Part shown: positions 1-5,769 of the stretch, in pieces
Position numbering within the stretch: the first letter of the stretch is position 1
Layout: each line of letters starts with the position of its first letter
Assembly (NCBI GenBank): GCA_026387805.1
Contig: JAPLKY010000068.1
Location: 1 to 6,132 of the forward strand
DNA from: Candidatus Krumholzibacteriia bacterium
GTDB lineage: Bacteria > Krumholzibacteriota > Krumholzibacteriia > Krumholzibacteriales > Krumholzibacteriaceae
Direction of reading: 5' to 3'
DNA: 6,132 nucleotides
Position numbers and translations under genes: made by a program
Notes under the pieces: model-generated
The model's input: only the letters and a program-made list of their open reading frames with translations
What the model was told of the DNA's origin: nothing
The model's database searches: none

Positions 1-1
1 G

Positions 2-136
2 TTGAGCGCCGATGTGCACAACGTCGAATGGAACGGCCGGGACGTCTCGGGTCGGTCCGCGGCCTCGGGCATCTATGTGTACCGGCTTATCGCCGGCAAG
101 GAGACGATCTCGCGGAAAATGGTGCTCCTGCGCTGA
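2..136 (+). CDS. C-terminal end of a secreted protein with FlgD-like Ig domain (5' partial)
   Basis: This is the last 44 residues of a protein that begins before the window; it ends at TGA 134-136. The visible tail contains VEWNGRDVSGR, then ASGIYVYRL, and ends SRKMVLLR. This W-x-G-x-D-x-x-G-x-x-x-x-SG-Y-x-Y-x-L pattern with a final basic/hydrophobic strand is typical of the FlgD Ig-like domain found at the C-terminus of many exported proteins in FCB-group and related candidate phyla, where it is thought to act as a sorting or anchoring domain. That role is family knowledge, not shown here. The catalytic or binding part of the protein lies outside the window, so its function cannot be stated. 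The next gene starts 25 bp downstream on the same strand. Confidence 0.8.
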   Translation: MSADVHNVEWNGRDVSGRSAASGIYVYRLIAGKETISRKMVLLR

Positions 137-161
137 TTGACAGCGGGCTTATAATTGCTTG
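137..161 (+). promoter_or_regulatory. Possible -10 element placed for a leaderless transcript of the downstream lipoprotein gene
   Basis: The short gap between the upstream stop codon and the ATG at 162 contains a perfect TATAAT at 150-155. A start site about 7 nt past a -10 box would fall at or next to the ATG, giving a leaderless mRNA. No Shine-Dalgarno-like sequence precedes the ATG, which fits. A perfect TTGACA also lies at 137-142, but only 7 bp separate the two hexamers, so they cannot act together as a standard sigma-70 promoter. No good -35 is visible at 17 bp upstream of TATAAT. Read-through from the upstream gene is an alternative. Confidence 0.35.
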
Positions 162-2045
162 ATGAGAAGCGCGGGAAGCATTCTTTGCCTCGCGAGCCGC
201 GTCGCGTCGGGCTGCATAGCGCTCGCGTTCATCGGCTGCGGAGAGGATTCCGTCGCGCCGCCCGCGCCGGATTCCCCCGGACTCCCCGACGTCATCATTG
301 AACAACCGCCACCCGCCGCGATCGAGCCGCAATACGCGAAGGTGACCGCGTTCGGCTGGCGCGCAGGCGAAGGCGCCGTGCCCGCTCATGTCCGTTACCT
401 CTGGAGCCCCATCGTCGACATCGCCGGAAACTACAATCCCGCATTCAATATCATTGCGGATCTGAATAATAACCCACGGCGCTATGAAAGCGCATGGTCG
501 CGGTGGATACCGTTCGATGCTCCGGGCGATTCGGGCAGAACGACCGTTCTCGGCGACGACGAGGTTCTCCTGCCCGGGACGGTATATGTATTCGCCGTGC
601 AGGCGCGGGACGCGGCGGGAAGGACCTCCGGCGTTTTCAGCGCATCAACGAACGCCCGCAGGTTCAAGGTCAGGGCGACCGTGGCGCCGTTGCTCATACT
701 CTACGACGAGTATCTCGTCGGATTCCGGTTCCTGGGCACGAACTTCACTCCCGAACGCAGGGATCTCGCGCCCGGCGTTCCGCAGCGCTTCACGTGGCGC
801 GCGGACGTGAGCGACTACGGAGGAACGATCGTCGGGTACCGGTACGCGTGGGACGTCCCCGACGCGGGAGCATGGGACGCTCCCTTCGAGCCGGGTCTCA
901 CCGGGGCGAACGAGGTCGCGTTCTATGCCGGCGTTCATACGCTCTTCGTCGAGACGATCGACATCGCCGGCAATCGCACGCTCGCGCGGGCCACGATGAA
1001 CGTCGTGCCGTTCCCGATGGACCGCTCCCTGCTCTTCGTCGACGACTACTATTCGACGAACGTGCCGGTAAACGACTATTCGAACCCGACCGAATCGGTC
1101 CACGACCAGTTCTGGCTCCGCATCTGCTCCCGCGCGTCGGGGTTCGATCCCGCGATGGACGTCTACGACGCCGTCCAGAACCAGCTCAACGTTCCCGCGC
1201 TCGATCTTCTCGGAAGATACCGGAACGTCATCTGGACCTATTCTTCCGAGAACAACGTGTGGAGCAAAATGATCGTCTTCACGCCCGAGAGCCAGGTGGG
1301 AAAAGCGGGGAGGCACCCGGTCAACTATCTCTCGATGTTCCTCCTGAAGGGCGGGCACCTCTGGACGCTCGGACAGGGACAGAGGGGTGGGGGGCTCGCC
1401 ACGGCCCTTCCCGTCGCGGCGCAGTCGTTTCCGATGAATCTCGCCTGCGAGATCACGGGCAACAGGACCGATTGCGACGGCGACCGGAGCGGCGTGCACA
1501 GCATGCCGTATCGCGATTACTGCGTGACCATGCTCGACAAGATCGACGGCATCCTTCGAACGGGCAGCGGAATGCCGGAGAGAATCAAGAACCACTTCGA
1601 TTGCATGTCGTATATGCTGCGCGACGACTCTGACCCGCTCACCGCCGAGCATCCGGGATTTCCGCCGCGCATCGATCTCTGGGCGGAGGCCACGATGCAG
1701 GGGAGGTATTTCGATCCCGAAGACTCCCTCGGGCCGGGGGGCTTCACCTATGTAGAGGTTTACGATCCCGGATACTGGATGGAGCGAACGGCCGCCCGGT
1801 CGCAGCCTTGTTTCCATCCGATCTATTCGATGAGGGCGAAAAGCGAGAGCTCGGCGCTGAACGACGCCGCCGTCGCGTTGTGGGTGACGAAGTACGAGCA
1901 CGTGGTTCCCGAGGTTTCGGCCGGAACGGGCGTCGCGGCGGCGAGCTTCCACTTCGGATTTCCGCTGTGGTTCTTCAGACGGAGCGCCGTCGACAGCATC
2001 GTCGCGGTCGTGTTCGACGAATGGGGAATCCTGATACCGCAATGA
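162..2045 (+). CDS. Envelope lipoprotein with two Ig/FN3-like domains and a C-terminal glutamine-amidotransferase-like domain
   Basis: The gene encodes 627 residues from ATG 162; a TTG at 159 could add one residue. The N-terminus is a lipoprotein signal: a short basic start, a hydrophobic stretch, then FIGC with the lipidated Cys at residue 26, followed by a Pro-rich linker (about 33-55). Residues ~57-172 look like an FN3/Ig-like domain (VYVFAVQARDAAGRTSG near its end). Residues ~175-283 look like a second one, ending VETIDIAGNRTLARA. From ~288 a large domain begins with the strand SLLFVDDYY, continues with YRNVIWTYSSE (353-363) and LLKGGHLWTLGQGQ (394-407), and closes with FHFGFPLWFF (597-605). 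This order resembles the GATase1-like fold found at the end of many exported proteins in these phyla. There is no Cys at the expected nucleophile elbow, so catalysis is unlikely. Six further cysteines (322, 429, 438, 454, 481, 550) all lie in this last domain and could form disulfides. Its stop overlaps the next gene's start. Specific function unknown. Confidence 0.85.
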   Translation: MRSAGSILCLASRVASGCIALAFIGCGEDSVAPPAPDSPGLPDVIIEQPPPAAIEPQYAKVTAFGWRAGEGAVPAHVRYLWSPIVDIAGNYNPAFNIIADLNNNPRRYESAWSRWIPFDAPGDSGRTTVLGDDEVLLPGTVYVFAVQARDAAGRTSGVFSASTNARRFKVRATVAPLLILYDEYLVGFRFLGTNFTPERRDLAPGVPQRFTWRADVSDYGGTIVGYRYAWDVPDAGAWDAPFEPGLTGANEVAFYAGVHTLFVETIDIAGNRTLARATMNVVPFPMDRSLLFVDDYYSTNVPVNDYSNPTESVHDQFWLRICSRASGFDPAMDVYDAVQNQLNVPALDLLGRYRNVIWTYSSENNVWSKMIVFTPESQVGKAGRHPVNYLSMFLLKGGHLWTLGQGQRGGGLATALPVAAQSFPMNLACEITGNRTDCDGDRSGVHSMPYRDYCVTMLDKIDGILRTGSGMPERIKNHFDCMSYMLRDDSDPLTAEHPGFPPRIDLWAEATMQGRYFDPEDSLGPGGFTYVEVYDPGYWMERTAARSQPCFHPIYSMRAKSESSALNDAAVALWVTKYEHVVPEVSAGTGVAAASFHFGFPLWFFRRSAVDSIVAVVFDEWGILIPQ

Positions 2046-4108
2046 ACGCACCGGCGAGAATGACGTTCCTCATCGCGCTCGTCGTCGGATGCGCCGCGAT
2101 CTCGGGCTGCGGCGCCGACACGCCGACGGAGCCGCGGGGCAGAGGGCTGAACGCGGAGATTTCGCGCGACGTGTTCGTCGCGGACGAGAGGGTCGGTCTT
2201 TCGCTCATCGAAGCGGATGATTCCCTTCTCGTGTACGACGCGCCGGGCAGAATGACGGCGATTCCGCCGGGCGCGGTTATCGTCGGGACGGACGGCGGGG
2301 GCTACATCAGGAGAGTGCGATCGGTTCTCGTGGACGGGAATCGGCTCTTTGTCCGCACGACGCCCGCAGTTCTCGCCGACGCGGTGATCGCCGGTATACT
2401 CGACGCGACGACGTCGATCGGTTTTTCCGGGAGCGGGGAAGCCGTCCCCGGCGCCGCCGATCGGGGAGAGCTCATTGCGGCCGCGCGAGGCGTCTCCATT
2501 TCGAATGGCGGGCTGGATCTGTCGAATATCGTTCTGTTCGCGGGCGATTCGGCGGGCGCCGCCTTGTCCGTAACGATCGCGAGCGGGAGGGTCGAGTTCG
2601 AGCCTGCGGTCGATCTGTCCATGCGGATCGTCCCCGGGAAGCTCCACCGCTTTCGGGTGAACGCGGAAGGGGATCTGCGTCTGACCTGCGACGTGAGGGT
2701 CGAGGCTTCCGGCCGAATCCGGAATTCACGCAGCATGCAGATCGCCGCGGTGCGGAAGACGGTTATCCGGAACATCGGCTGCGTTCCGATCGTCGAGATC
2801 GTGACGATGAGCTTCGTCGCCGGCTTCGACGTTTCTTCCGATTCGGCCTTCGCGAGCGAGGTGGGGATCGAGACCGCCGGGCCCGTGCAATGCGGCTTGC
2901 GGCTCGAGGGCGGAGCCTGGTCGAGCTCGTTCGCCGTTTCTCCTTCGTTCGCGCCGCGGCCGTTTCGTTACGACGGCGGGGAAGGCGCCCGGATCGCATT
3001 CACCATCGAGCCGCGGATCACGGTCGAGTTCTTCGGCCTACCGAGCGCAGATCTCTCGTTCGGGCCGAGATTCGGGCTCCTCGAGCGCGACGAAGGTCTT
3101 CCCGTCCTCGCATGGGAGCTCTTCGCGTCGTTCGAGGGCGCCGCGAGGTTCGACCGCGGCGCGCTGGATCGCAAAACGGCGCCGTACGACTCGGAGCGCC
3201 TCCGCTGCTGCGATGTGACGCTCGCATGGGGACCCTTCCGCACCGACTTCTATCTTTTCGCCAGGCAATGGGGGAACGAGGGAACGATCGGCGAGGGCGT
3301 TTTCTTATATCCGAAGGGGATCGCTCTGGACGCCGCGGGGGACGTGTACGTCACCGACAACTGGAACAACGACGTGCAGAAGTTCACCGCGGACGGCGCG
3401 TTTCTGATCCGCTGGGGCGGGACGGGGACCGGAGATGCCCAGTTCGATTCTCCCGAGAAGATAGCGGTCGACGAAGACGGGTACGTTTACGTGGTCGACG
3501 GCGGCAACAACCGCGTCCAGAAATTCTCGCCGGGCGGCTCCTTTATCCTGAAATGGGGAAGCGAGGGAACGGGGAAAGGCCGGTTCCGGTCTCCCGTCGG
3601 CGTCGCAGCTTCAGGCGGATTCGTCTACGTCACCGACGGCCGGAACAACCGCGTCCAGAAATTCTCGACGAGCGGCGATTTTCTCGGGGCGTGGGGCGAG
3701 TACGGCAGCGGGCCGGGGCAATTCAACGGCCCGATGGGCATCGCGGTGAGCCCGGAAGACGGGAGCGTTCTCGTCGCCGATTGTCAGAACCACAGGATCC
3801 AGCGATTCTCGGCCGAAGGCGTGCCGCTTGCCGCCTGGGGCGGTTACGGACGGGGGGATGAACAATTCGACTGCGCCATCGACGTGGCGGTCGCGGCGGG
3901 CGGCGCGATCTTCGTTGCCGATCTCGGAAACGACCGCTTCGCGCAGTTCACCACGGACGGAGCCTTCGTGACGAAGCTTGGGGGCCGCGGGACCGGCGAG
4001 GGAGAGTTCGATCATCCCGAAGGAATCGCCGTGAACGCCGGCGGCGACGTCTATATCGTCGACGCGCGGAACAGGCGCATTCAGAAATTCGTGCCGAGAA
4101 TCCGATGA
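2042..4108 (+). CDS. Envelope lipoprotein with unassigned beta-rich N-terminal region and C-terminal six-bladed NHL propeller
   Basis: I place the start at ATG 2042, inside the ATGA overlap with the preceding stop, giving 688 residues; the frame is open upstream to 1808, but only this start puts a signal peptide at the N-terminus. A second ATG at 2060 (Met7) would also keep it. The signal is TFLIALVVGCAAISGC, with lipobox ISGC and Cys23 as the lipidated residue. Residues ~36-125 include GGGYIRRVRSVLVDGNRLFV and TTPAVLADAV, a pattern I have the impression recurs in exported proteins of related phyla but cannot name. Residues ~130-410 are Ser/Gly-rich alternating strands with no recognised domain. 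Residues ~415-683 are six NHL repeats, enough for a complete propeller (listed separately). NHL propellers usually bind proteins, peptides or ligands and are not by themselves enzymes. Translation is probably coupled to the preceding lipoprotein, suggesting that the two work in one envelope process. Which process is not visible. Confidence 0.87.
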   Translation: MNAPARMTFLIALVVGCAAISGCGADTPTEPRGRGLNAEISRDVFVADERVGLSLIEADDSLLVYDAPGRMTAIPPGAVIVGTDGGGYIRRVRSVLVDGNRLFVRTTPAVLADAVIAGILDATTSIGFSGSGEAVPGAADRGELIAAARGVSISNGGLDLSNIVLFAGDSAGAALSVTIASGRVEFEPAVDLSMRIVPGKLHRFRVNAEGDLRLTCDVRVEASGRIRNSRSMQIAAVRKTVIRNIGCVPIVEIVTMSFVAGFDVSSDSAFASEVGIETAGPVQCGLRLEGGAWSSSFAVSPSFAPRPFRYDGGEGARIAFTIEPRITVEFFGLPSADLSFGPRFGLLERDEGLPVLAWELFASFEGAARFDRGALDRKTAPYDSERLRCCDVTLAWGPFRTDFYLFARQWGNEGTIGEGVFLYPKGIALDAAGDVYVTDNWNNDVQKFTADGAFLIRWGGTGTGDAQFDSPEKIAVDEDGYVYVVDGGNNRVQKFSPGGSFILKWGSEGTGKGRFRSPVGVAASGGFVYVTDGRNNRVQKFSTSGDFLGAWGEYGSGPGQFNGPMGIAVSPEDGSVLVADCQNHRIQRFSAEGVPLAAWGGYGRGDEQFDCAIDVAVAAGGAIFVADLGNDRFAQFTTDGAFVTKLGGRGTGEGEFDHPEGIAVNAGGDVYIVDARNRRIQKFVPRIR
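3284..4090 (+). repeat. Six tandem NHL repeats (six-bladed beta-propeller)
   Basis: Six units of about 44-48 residues follow one scheme: F-x-x-P-x-G-I-A-V, then V-Y-V-x-D-x-x-N-x-R-V-Q-K-F, then G-x-F-x-x-x-W-G-x-x-G-x-G. In the 688-residue protein they lie at about 417-462, 464-508, 511-555, 557-603, 605-650 and 651-683. The last unit stops after IQKFVPRIR and lacks its outer strand. The stretch TDFYLFARQWGNEGTIG (401-417), just before unit 1, probably supplies that strand and closes the ring. Unit 5 is the most diverged (CAIDVAVA, RFAQF). Units 2 and 3 share an identical 24-bp stretch (3506-3529 and 3644-3667), 138 bp apart. Confidence 0.9.
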
Positions 4109-4159
4109 AACGCCGGCGGCCGACCGGAGCGCCGGCGGCCGATGAGAGCGCCGTCGGTC
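4109..4159. terminator. GC-rich repeat/hairpin between converging genes, possible bidirectional terminator
   Basis: This is the only spacer between the converging gene blocks. It contains a 13-bp perfect direct repeat, CGCCGGCGGCCGA, at 4111-4123 and 4130-4142. Each copy begins with the palindrome CGCCGGCG, so 4111-4118 can pair with 4130-4137 as an 8-bp GC stem with an 11-nt loop. A second weaker stem, GGCCGA with TCGGTC, lies at about 4137-4159. No T-run follows on either strand, so a standard Rho-independent terminator is not supported. Its position between two 3' ends is the main argument for a terminator role. Confidence 0.3.
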
Positions 4160-4786
4160 TCAGCCGAGCATCGCCTTGAGGTCCGCTTCGGGCGTCGTGA
4201 CCGGCTTTATGCCGAATTGATCGACGAGAATGTCGAGCACGGGCGGCGTCACGAAGGCCGGGAGGCTCGGACCGATCCTGATATTCTTCACCCCGAGATA
4301 GAGAAGCGTGAGCAGCACGGCGACCGCCTTCTGCTCGTACCACGAGAGCACTATCGAGAGGGGCAGATCGTTCACCCCTATCCCGAACGCCTTCGAGAGC
4401 GCGAGCGCGATCTGCACGGCCGAGTACGAATCGTTGCACTGCCCGACGTCGAGGAGCCGTGGGATGCCGCCGATGTCCCCGAAATCGAGCTTGTTGAAAC
4501 GATACTTGCCGCACGCGAGCGTGAGGATCACGCAGTCGTCCGGCACGGCTCTCGCGAGATCGGTGTAGTAGCTCCGGCCGGGTTTTGCCCCGTCGCAGCC
4601 GCCGATGAGGAAGAAACGGCGGATCTTTCCCGCCTTGACCGCGTCGATCACGGCGCCCGCCACGCCCATGACCAGGCTGAAGACGGACACCAGGCCGTCG
4701 TTCACCCCCAGCACCCCGGCGCGCAGCGCGTTGCCGCCGCCGGCGCGGTGGCGGCCCTCAAGACGCGCCACCTCCTTGCCTTCCAT
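4160..4786 (-). CDS. hcp: Hybrid cluster protein, C-terminal fragment, fused in frame to a VIT1/CCC1-like segment (broken gene)
   Basis: From about 4651 down to the stop at 4160-4162 this frame is clearly the C-terminal third of Hcp (about 163 residues). It carries three cysteine ligands of the hybrid Fe-S-O cluster in their usual contexts: FLIGGCDGAKPGR (the persulfide cysteine in known Hcp structures), LTLACGKYRFNK and GQCNDSYSA. It also has the Glu and Lys of LSWYEQKAV, and ends DLKAMLG as Hcp proteins do. The first ~45 residues (MEGKEVARLEGRHR through VSVFSLVMG) are not Hcp; they match the VIT1/CCC1 transporter family. The ATG at 4786 has no convincing ribosome-binding site, and the frame is open upstream of it, so independent translation is doubtful. 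The N-terminal piece of Hcp is in another frame and overlaps by 85 bp. I read both as parts of one disrupted hcp gene. Confidence 0.85.
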   Translation of the reverse strand: MEGKEVARLEGRHRAGGGNALRAGVLGVNDGLVSVFSLVMGVAGAVIDAVKAGKIRRFFLIGGCDGAKPGRSYYTDLARAVPDDCVILTLACGKYRFNKLDFGDIGGIPRLLDVGQCNDSYSAVQIALALSKAFGIGVNDLPLSIVLSWYEQKAVAVLLTLLYLGVKNIRIGPSLPAFVTPPVLDILVDQFGIKPVTTPEADLKAMLG

Positions 4787-4822
4787 ACCGTTCTCTGTAT
4801 TCGCCAGGTAGCCGAAGTGAGC
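4652..4822 (-). other. Foreign segment inside hcp resembling part of a VIT1/CCC1-family iron/manganese transporter
   Basis: Between the end of N-terminal Hcp homology (GAVL, Leu codon at 4821-4819) and its resumption (VIDAVKAGK, from 4651) the DNA does not encode Hcp. In the frame of the C-terminal piece it reads HFGYLANTENG, EGKEVARLEGRHR, then GGGNALRAGVLGVNDGLVS and FSLVMGVAGA. The LRAxVLGxNDGLVS...LVMGVAGA stretch is the hallmark first transmembrane region of VIT1/CCC1 (DUF125) transporters; the preceding charged stretch resembles the linker after the ferritin-like domain in ferritin-VIT fusions such as MbfA. The 3' junction lies within GVAGA, a sequence both families can share. Only ~55 residues are present, so no working transporter is encoded here. 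Real recombination and assembly chimera are both possible. Confidence 0.7.
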
Positions 4823-5757
4823 ACGGCGCCGGGAAATGCGTCGAACTCCTTCTGCTGCTCCTGCCAGGCGCCGCCGTAGTTCCCGACGAGATGAGCGTAT
4901 TTCTTGAGACCCGGATAGCCGTGCGCGGGGAGCATCTCTCCGTGCGTGTACACGTTGATCCCTTTGCCTTCGGTCTGCTTGAGGAGCTCTTCGAGATCCT
5001 TGAGGTCGTGTCCGGAGACGACGATCGCGTGTCCCTTCACCGGCGTGACGCGGACCTTCGTGGGAACCGGGTGCCCGTAGGCTCCCGTGTTCGCCGCATC
5101 GAGCGCCTCCATCGCCTTGAGGTTGATCTCGCCCGTCTTGAGAGCCCAGCCGAGAAGCTCTTCCGCGGTCGGCTTATCCTTCGCGAGCGCGTCGAGCACT
5201 TCGTGGAACGAGGCATAGAGGGCCGCGTCCTCCTTGCCCAGGATCTGCGCGTGATCGGCGTAGGCGGCGGCTCCCTTGAGGCCGTACGTGACGAGCTCCT
5301 GGAGGCCGGTGACGTCGGCGCCGAGCTTCGCTCTGCGCTCGAGAATCGATATCCCGAGGCCCTGGGCGACGAGGCCGTCGATGTCGCGCGCCGGCTGGAG
5401 CGCGGCGGGACCGCCGAGCGACTCCGGCGCCTTGCCGGACTTCGCGCAGGCGTTCTCATAGAGCTTCTTCGCCTTGTCGCGCGTCGCCGCGGCGCGCTCG
5501 ATGAGCGTCTTCAGATTCTCGGGATTGAAATTGACGTTCGTCACGGTCGAAAAGAGCGCCTCGATCGTGAACACGTCGATTTCCCGATCGCGCGCGCCGA
5601 GCCGTGCCGCCCGGTGGGCGTACATCGAAATACCCTTCGCCGCGTACAGCAGCAGGTCCTGAAGCGCCGCGGTCATCGGATCCTTCCCGCAAACGCCGGT
5701 CGCTTCGCAGCCCGTTCCCTTCATTGTTTGCTCGCATTGGTAACAGAACATTCCCAT
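4702..5757 (-). CDS. hcp: Hybrid cluster protein (hydroxylamine / NO reductase), N-terminal part, truncated by a foreign segment
   Basis: The start at 5757 (MGMFCYQCEQ) is fixed by a strong AAGGAG 6 nt upstream. Residues 1-313 are Hcp. Cys5, Cys8, Cys17 and Cys23 (C-x2-C-x8-C-x5-C) are ligands of the N-terminal cluster with the spacing of the [4Fe-4S] class from anaerobes, not the E. coli [2Fe-2S] class. His250 (VVSGHDLKDLEEL) and Glu274 (YTHGEMLPAHGYPGLKKY) are hybrid-cluster ligands. Homology stops at FDAFPGAVL; Hcp normally continues with a TTNC motif holding the next cysteine ligand. Here the frame runs into unrelated residues and stops at 4702-4704. Intact Hcp is about 540-550 residues, so this piece cannot build the hybrid cluster alone. 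Hcp is a cytoplasmic enzyme of nitrosative stress that reduces NO or hydroxylamine and can S-nitrosylate proteins. It follows fprA at 11 nt, almost certainly in one operon. Confidence 0.92.
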   Translation of the reverse strand: MGMFCYQCEQTMKGTGCEATGVCGKDPMTAALQDLLLYAAKGISMYAHRAARLGARDREIDVFTIEALFSTVTNVNFNPENLKTLIERAAATRDKAKKLYENACAKSGKAPESLGGPAALQPARDIDGLVAQGLGISILERRAKLGADVTGLQELVTYGLKGAAAYADHAQILGKEDAALYASFHEVLDALAKDKPTAEELLGWALKTGEINLKAMEALDAANTGAYGHPVPTKVRVTPVKGHAIVVSGHDLKDLEELLKQTEGKGINVYTHGEMLPAHGYPGLKKYAHLVGNYGGAWQEQQKEFDAFPGAVLTSATWRIQRTVWKARRWRVLRAATAPAAATRCAPGCWG

Positions 5758-5763
5758 CGAAAG

Positions 5764-5769
5764 CTCCTT
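5764..5769 (-). promoter_or_regulatory. Ribosome-binding site of hcp overlapping the fprA stop codon
   Basis: On the minus strand the sequence TAAAGGAG combines the fprA stop codon TAA (5771-5769) with a strong AAGGAG (5769-5764), 6 nt before the hcp ATG at 5757. This decides the hcp start in favour of MGMFCYQC over more upstream in-frame positions, and points to co-translation of the two genes. Confidence 0.85.

Noticed and set aside
137..155. TTGACA followed by TATAAT as a classic sigma-70 promoter
   Set aside because: The hexamers are perfect but only 7 bp apart, against the required ~17 bp. Only the TATAAT is kept as a possible -10 element.
645..2051. Long minus-strand open frame opposite the first lipoprotein gene
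   Set aside because: Its translation is Arg-rich and low in recognisable structure, as expected for the antisense of GC-rich coding DNA. The plus-strand protein has a signal peptide and domain structure.
2890..3861. Plus-strand open frame inside the NHL lipoprotein gene
   Set aside because: The Arg-rich translation has no domain, and the overlapping frame encodes clear NHL repeats.
4160..4786. A functional VIT-Hcp fusion protein
   Set aside because: Only the start of one VIT membrane region is present, the Hcp part lacks its N-terminal domains, and no convincing ribosome-binding site precedes the ATG.
4702..4822. A single sequencing frameshift as the whole explanation for the broken hcp
   Set aside because: Correcting one base would join the frames but would not restore the ~70 missing Hcp residues or the TTNC motif; the intervening residues belong to another family.
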